From NCBI RefSeq assembly GCF_002975435.1, contig NZ_PCPT01000002.1, forward strand, positions 496,001 through 560,000: a stretch of DNA of 64,000 bases. The letters run 5' to 3'. Positions within the stretch are counted from its first letter, which is position 1; every line of letters begins with the position of its first letter. Made by a program: the position numbers and the translations under genes. This document shows, one piece after another, positions 60,766 to 64,000 of this stretch. The notes beneath the pieces are model-generated. The model was not told the DNA's origin. It made no database searches and worked only from the letters and a program-made list of their open reading frames with translations. The DNA is from Arthrobacter sp. MYb227 (lineage in GTDB: Bacteria > Actinomycetota > Actinomycetes > Actinomycetales > Micrococcaceae).

Positions 60766-61230
60766 TCAGCTAATTGATTCATTCCGTCGCGCACGGAAAC
60801 ACACAATTAGTCGATGCAACAATATTGACTTGCCGGAAGGCCAAATTGGCTGGACCACAGATGTCGTTAGCAATAGTGGCGGACAAATAGCATCAATGAT
60901 TTCTTCCAATGCAGGTTTTCCAACCTCGCCGCAAACAAAGAAGGATTCCTGGCGTACAAGCGTCGTATGTAGCCGCAAAACTCCAGTTGGCATTGGCATA
61001 TTGACCAAATCACCGCGGGTCTAGGCATCGCCCACGCTACGCGAAACGATCTTTTGGGCTTCTTCCTAAGTGCGCTCGGCAATGTTTTCCAGTAACTGGT
61101 CAGCCGCCTCCGCGATAGTTCCACGAAAAGAATCTATGCCGATGCGTTCAAGCGAATCATGATGGCAAGGAACGTGTCAAAAGGTTTTGCCGCGAGGAAC
61201 CCGGCGGCGACTTCGCGGGATGTGATGGGT
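60766..61230 (-). pseudogene. Remnant of an unidentified gene with internal stops
   Basis: The minus strand reads SREVAAGFLAAKPFDTFLA, then after a frameshift near 61155 HDSLERIGIDSFRGTIAEAA, DQLLENIAERT*, EEAQKIVSRSVGDA*, TRGDLVNMPMPTGVLRLHTT and on to a TGA at 60766-60768. Two in-frame TAG codons and one frameshift show loss of function. The protein would be about 150 residues. A regulator-like helix content is suggestive only. Confidence 0.5.
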
Positions 61231-61519
61231 GCGGAATCAGCAGATTTAACGCATCACTCAGGATCGGGAGGAGCCTTGGCAACCGCAGTGCTGCCGACGC
61301 GTATCAGCAGGGTTTAAAGTGGGGTTTGGCATGCATTTGCTGACCTCAGTTGTGAAGCCGAGTGACAAGCTCAGCGGGTATTGCAGTGTGTGATGGTTTG
61401 CGTTGTTCGGTGTTAGCCGCACCTTCGGATCGGCCCCCTGTGAGTAATGGAAGATGGTGGTCGAATGATTCTGAGGAGGGAGCGTGCGCTTGAGTGATCT
61501 GAAAGTGGTGGTGTGATTG

Positions 61520-61542
61520 ACCGTTCGGTTTAACCGAACGGT
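61520..61542. promoter_or_regulatory. 23-bp perfect palindrome before the MFS/CoA-transferase operon
   Basis: ACCGTTCGGTT (61520-61530) is inverted at 61532-61542 with a single central base. It lies 113 bases before the transporter ATG and is the likely operator for a dimeric regulator (TetR, IclR or GntR type). No such gene is intact in the window. The decayed gene at 60766-61230 is one candidate for the lost regulator, but its family is unknown. Confidence 0.7.
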
Positions 61543-61654
61543 GTGACGGCAACTTGGCCGTTGAACGCTTCTGACCCGTGGCCTCTAATTGAGGTGAGAG
61601 CAAATCATGTGTCTCGAATCACATCATCCGAATTGGGATCAAAAGGAGAACGCA

Positions 61655-63013
61655 ATGGCCATCACCACATCCCCAAAACACAGCGTCGGGGTTTCCAGCA
61701 CGCCAAGTAGCAGGCGCAATTGGGGCATCGTCGTGATGCTATTGATTTTCTTCATGCTGAACTTCGCAGACAAAGCAGCTATCGGACTTGCGAGCAAGCC
61801 GATCCGCGAAAGTATGGATCTGAGCGCGAGCCAATATGGTTTGCTGTCCAGCGCTTTCTTCTGGCTATTCGCTGTCGGTGCCGTCACGCTCACCGCAGCA
61901 TTTAGAAAGATTTCCTATAACTGGGCCGCCGGCATCCTGATGATCACGTGGATCTTAACGATGCTGCCCTTGACCACTCAGACCACGTTCGGTGTTCTGC
62001 TTGCAAGTCGCATAGCCTTGGGCTTTTTTGAAGGACCGGCCCACGCGCTCTGCCAGTCGATTGTTCATGAACTCTTCCCCCCAGAGAAGCGCGCCGCAGC
62101 AGGCGCCGTAGTCAATGCGGGTTCATCGTTAGGACCACTGCTTGCAGCGCCGATCCTCACCTGGATCATTCTCAAATGGGATTGGCACGCATCCTTCATC
62201 TTCTTGGTCGCGGTAAGTGTCATCTGGACCATTGTGTGGTTCTTCTACGCTGACAAACTACCTTTCCGCAAACGTGTAGCCTCCAAGGGTGTAAAAGCCG
62301 AGAAGGTTGCCAAGGTCGATCCGAACGGCGATATTTCAGTCCCCTTCTATCGTTTGCTTTTGATTCCGAGCTTCTGGGGACTGGCACTCTTGTCATTCGC
62401 CGGATACCTGATCACCTCGCTGAAAGTCTCATGGCTGCCAGCCTTCATGAATGAAGGCCTCGGGTATTCAATGGAGAGCGTCGGCATGTTGGTCACCATT
62501 CCCTACATCGTTGCAGTCATTGTCTTGATAAGCGCTGGTTTGCTTTCGGGTAAATTGCTCAAGCTCGGTTACTCGTCACGTATTGCACGTTCTTTCCTCA
62601 CCGCAGCGTGCCTCCTCTTTGCCGGTATCTCGATGATCACCTTTACGCAGCTCCAGCCAGGCCCACTGCAACTGATCTTGGTTGTCGCAGCTTTCTCCAT
62701 CAACTCGGTAGCCTTTTCCATTGGATTTGCCGGGGCCTCTGACTTCCTTCCGGCACACCAACGCGCATCATTCTTTGGCTGCATCGTCGCCGCCTACTCA
62801 GTTGCCGGAATGGTAGCCCCATACGTGCTAGGACTCATCGTAGAAAACGCACCAAACCCGGTGCAAGGCTACTCAAACGGGTTCTTAATCGTCGGCATAA
62901 CCATTTGTGTCTTTGGAGTCGCGGGCGGAATGATGCTCAATCCGGCCCGAGCACGAGTCAGGTTACTGGAACTTACCGCAATGTATGAAGCACGAAAGCA
63001 GGTCTCACAATGA
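61655..63013 (+). CDS. MFS transporter (ACS/organic-anion family)
   Basis: From ATG 61655 (AAGGAG 7 bases upstream) the 452-residue protein has RNWGIVVMLLIFFMLNFADKAAIGLASKPI at helix 1, twelve helices, FEGPAHALCQSIVHELFPPEKRAAAGAVVNAGSSLG, and a C-terminal Arg-rich tail. The pattern is that of the anion:cation symporter group, which carry sugar acids, tartrate or phthalate-like anions. It overlaps the CoA-transferase gene by 4 nt, suggesting import and CoA activation of one organic acid. Confidence 0.9.
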   Translation: MAITTSPKHSVGVSSTPSSRRNWGIVVMLLIFFMLNFADKAAIGLASKPIRESMDLSASQYGLLSSAFFWLFAVGAVTLTAAFRKISYNWAAGILMITWILTMLPLTTQTTFGVLLASRIALGFFEGPAHALCQSIVHELFPPEKRAAAGAVVNAGSSLGPLLAAPILTWIILKWDWHASFIFLVAVSVIWTIVWFFYADKLPFRKRVASKGVKAEKVAKVDPNGDISVPFYRLLLIPSFWGLALLSFAGYLITSLKVSWLPAFMNEGLGYSMESVGMLVTIPYIVAVIVLISAGLLSGKLLKLGYSSRIARSFLTAACLLFAGISMITFTQLQPGPLQLILVVAAFSINSVAFSIGFAGASDFLPAHQRASFFGCIVAAYSVAGMVAPYVLGLIVENAPNPVQGYSNGFLIVGITICVFGVAGGMMLNPARARVRLLELTAMYEARKQVSQ

Positions 63014-64000
63014 ATCAGCAACCGGGCCCTTTGAACGGCATTAAGGTTCTGGATTTTGGTCAGTACATCGCGGGACCTGGAGCCGGCCAGACGCTCTCCG
63101 ATCTGGGTGCAACCGTGATCAAGATCGAAAATGTTCGGGGAGATCAAGCCCGCAGCATCGGAGTTTTTGGTGAAGCCATGATACGCGCCTATAACCGAGA
63201 CAAAGCTAGTCTTTCCCTAGACCTGCGGAAGCCCGAGGCACGCATCGTTGTCCACCAATTATTGGCCGATACAGATGTGCTGATTCACAATTTTCGGCCG
63301 GGGGCCGCGGAAAGACTTGGCCTGGGCGCCGAAGCAGTGCGCGATCAGTACCCGACACTGATCTATGGATCGATTACAGGTTTTGGGACAAGCGGCCCAT
63401 CCTCGACTCGACCCGGACTCGATATAGCGGCCCAGGCCGAATTCGGGATTATGGAATCAACCGGCGAAGAAAATGGAGATCCCCAGCGAGTCGGCTTCGC
63501 AGTGGTTGACGTGGCGGCAGCAAACGCACTCGCCACAGGGATCCTCACGGCACTTTTTGCCCGATTCACCACCGGGCAGGGTGCTCACGTAGAAACCTCG
63601 CTTATGGAATCCGCAATTTCCATGCAGGCAGCAACGTGGGGCGAATACACGATCACCGGGGAACCCGGACGCCGTAAAGGCAATGGACAGGGCTATGCGG
63701 CACCAGCCGCAGATTTGGTTCGGGTCAAGGACGGAATGATCGTGCTCTCGGCCTATACCGCTGAGAAGTGGGCCGCACTTTGCACCACCATCGGTCACCC
63801 AGAATTTATTGATGACCCGCGGTTCGTAGATAACCCGGCGCGCGTCGCGCACCGTCCGAAACTACTTGAACTGCTGGGCACGGTTCTTTCAACGAGCACC
63901 CGAGCGGAAGTTGTTGAACTGCTCCTGAGCAATGGCATCGTGTGTGGCTCGGTACGGGCTTTCGATGAGCTGGACGATGACGCGGATCTGGCGGCCTCAG
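63010..64000 (+). CDS. CaiB/BaiF-family (class III) CoA-transferase, partial
   Basis: The frame runs from ATG 63010 to the right edge with no stop: about 330 codons of a family whose members have about 400. It starts NGIKVLDFGQYIAGPGAGQTLSDLGA and has NRDKASLSLDLRKPEAR, HNFRPGAAERLGLG and YGSITGFGTSGPSSTRPGLD, with the likely catalytic Asp167 in VVDVAAANALATGIL. Such enzymes move CoA between organic acids (formyl-CoA:oxalate, carnitine, bile acids). It starts within the last 4 nt of the MFS gene. Confidence 0.92.
   Translation, partial: MNQQPGPLNGIKVLDFGQYIAGPGAGQTLSDLGATVIKIENVRGDQARSIGVFGEAMIRAYNRDKASLSLDLRKPEARIVVHQLLADTDVLIHNFRPGAAERLGLGAEAVRDQYPTLIYGSITGFGTSGPSSTRPGLDIAAQAEFGIMESTGEENGDPQRVGFAVVDVAAANALATGILTALFARFTTGQGAHVETSLMESAISMQAATWGEYTITGEPGRRKGNGQGYAAPAADLVRVKDGMIVLSAYTAEKWAALCTTIGHPEFIDDPRFVDNPARVAHRPKLLELLGTVLSTSTRAEVVELLLSNGIVCGSVRAFDELDDDADLAAS

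Noticed and set aside
1-64000. CRISPR arrays, tRNA or rRNA genes, insertion-sequence ends, prophage genes
   Set aside because: None was recognised by eye; a tRNA and repeat scan would be needed to exclude small or divergent examples.

Overview
The window looks like a chromosomal stretch of a moderately high-GC Gram-positive actinobacterium, most likely Micrococcaceae (Arthrobacter, Glutamicibacter or Paeniglutamicibacter). Support comes from the protein families, the frequent GTG/TTG starts, an LAxTG-type wall-sorting signal and many 1-4 nt start/stop overlaps. The genus is an inference. No rRNA, tRNA, CRISPR array, intact insertion sequence or prophage was seen. The content is accessory: about 60 protein genes, dominated by transporters (ABC, MFS and APC types), local regulators (ArsR x2, MarR, TetR, AraC, LysR x2, DtxR/MntR and two two-component systems) and small oxidoreductase operons.

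Layout. 0-3.4 kb: flavin-dependent oxidoreductase, small acidic protein, DHFR-like reductase and class V aminotransferase. 3.6-7.9 kb: an envelope cassette of LolA-like exported protein, ABC ATPase, ABC permease, lipoprotein and OmpA-domain protein. 8-11.9 kb: a giant wall-anchored beta-propeller/5'-nucleotidase fusion. 12.2-15.8 kb: ArsR/AHSA1 pair, DUF1801 protein and DHA2 efflux pump. 15.9-20 kb: GMC oxidoreductase, aldehyde dehydrogenase and AraC regulator. 20.1-21.5 kb: two broken divergent genes (ROK and sugar porter) joined at a deletion point. 21.6-26.4 kb: TAXI binding protein, histidine kinase and response regulator, divergent from an MHS-type symporter. 26.6-33.3 kb: second ArsR/AHSA1 pair, MarR-controlled MFS/aldo-keto reductase operon, and two DszC/SfnB-like monooxygenases. 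34.9-38.9 kb: PhnDCE-type importer with a phosphatase and a TetR gene. 39.1-46.3 kb: NMT1/SsuA-type importer with two different permeases, LysR, and an aldehyde/alcohol dehydrogenase pair. 46.5-51.7 kb: metallo-beta-lactamase-fold hydrolase with MHS transporter, LysR, amino-acid permease. 52-55.9 kb: Cys-rich mini-protein behind a CsoR-like palindrome, then an ABC/two-component module with its own palindrome. 56-59.3 kb: MntR and a manganese/zinc ABC importer with a repeated operator. 59.5-64 kb: VOC protein, a decayed region, then an MFS transporter coupled to a CoA-transferase that runs off the edge.

How the genes work together. Most units are one regulator, one transporter and one or two enzymes for importing or detoxifying a small molecule. 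Their operators can often be read directly: palindromes at 12.21, 26.60, 29.95, 52.10, 52.43, 59.30 and 61.53 kb. The items most worth a second look are the Lol/OmpA-like gene set in a presumed single-membrane bacterium, the TAXI/two-component/permease unit, the CsoR-like site before the Cys-rich mini-protein, and a possible RNA structure that hides the ribosome-binding site of the second monooxygenase.
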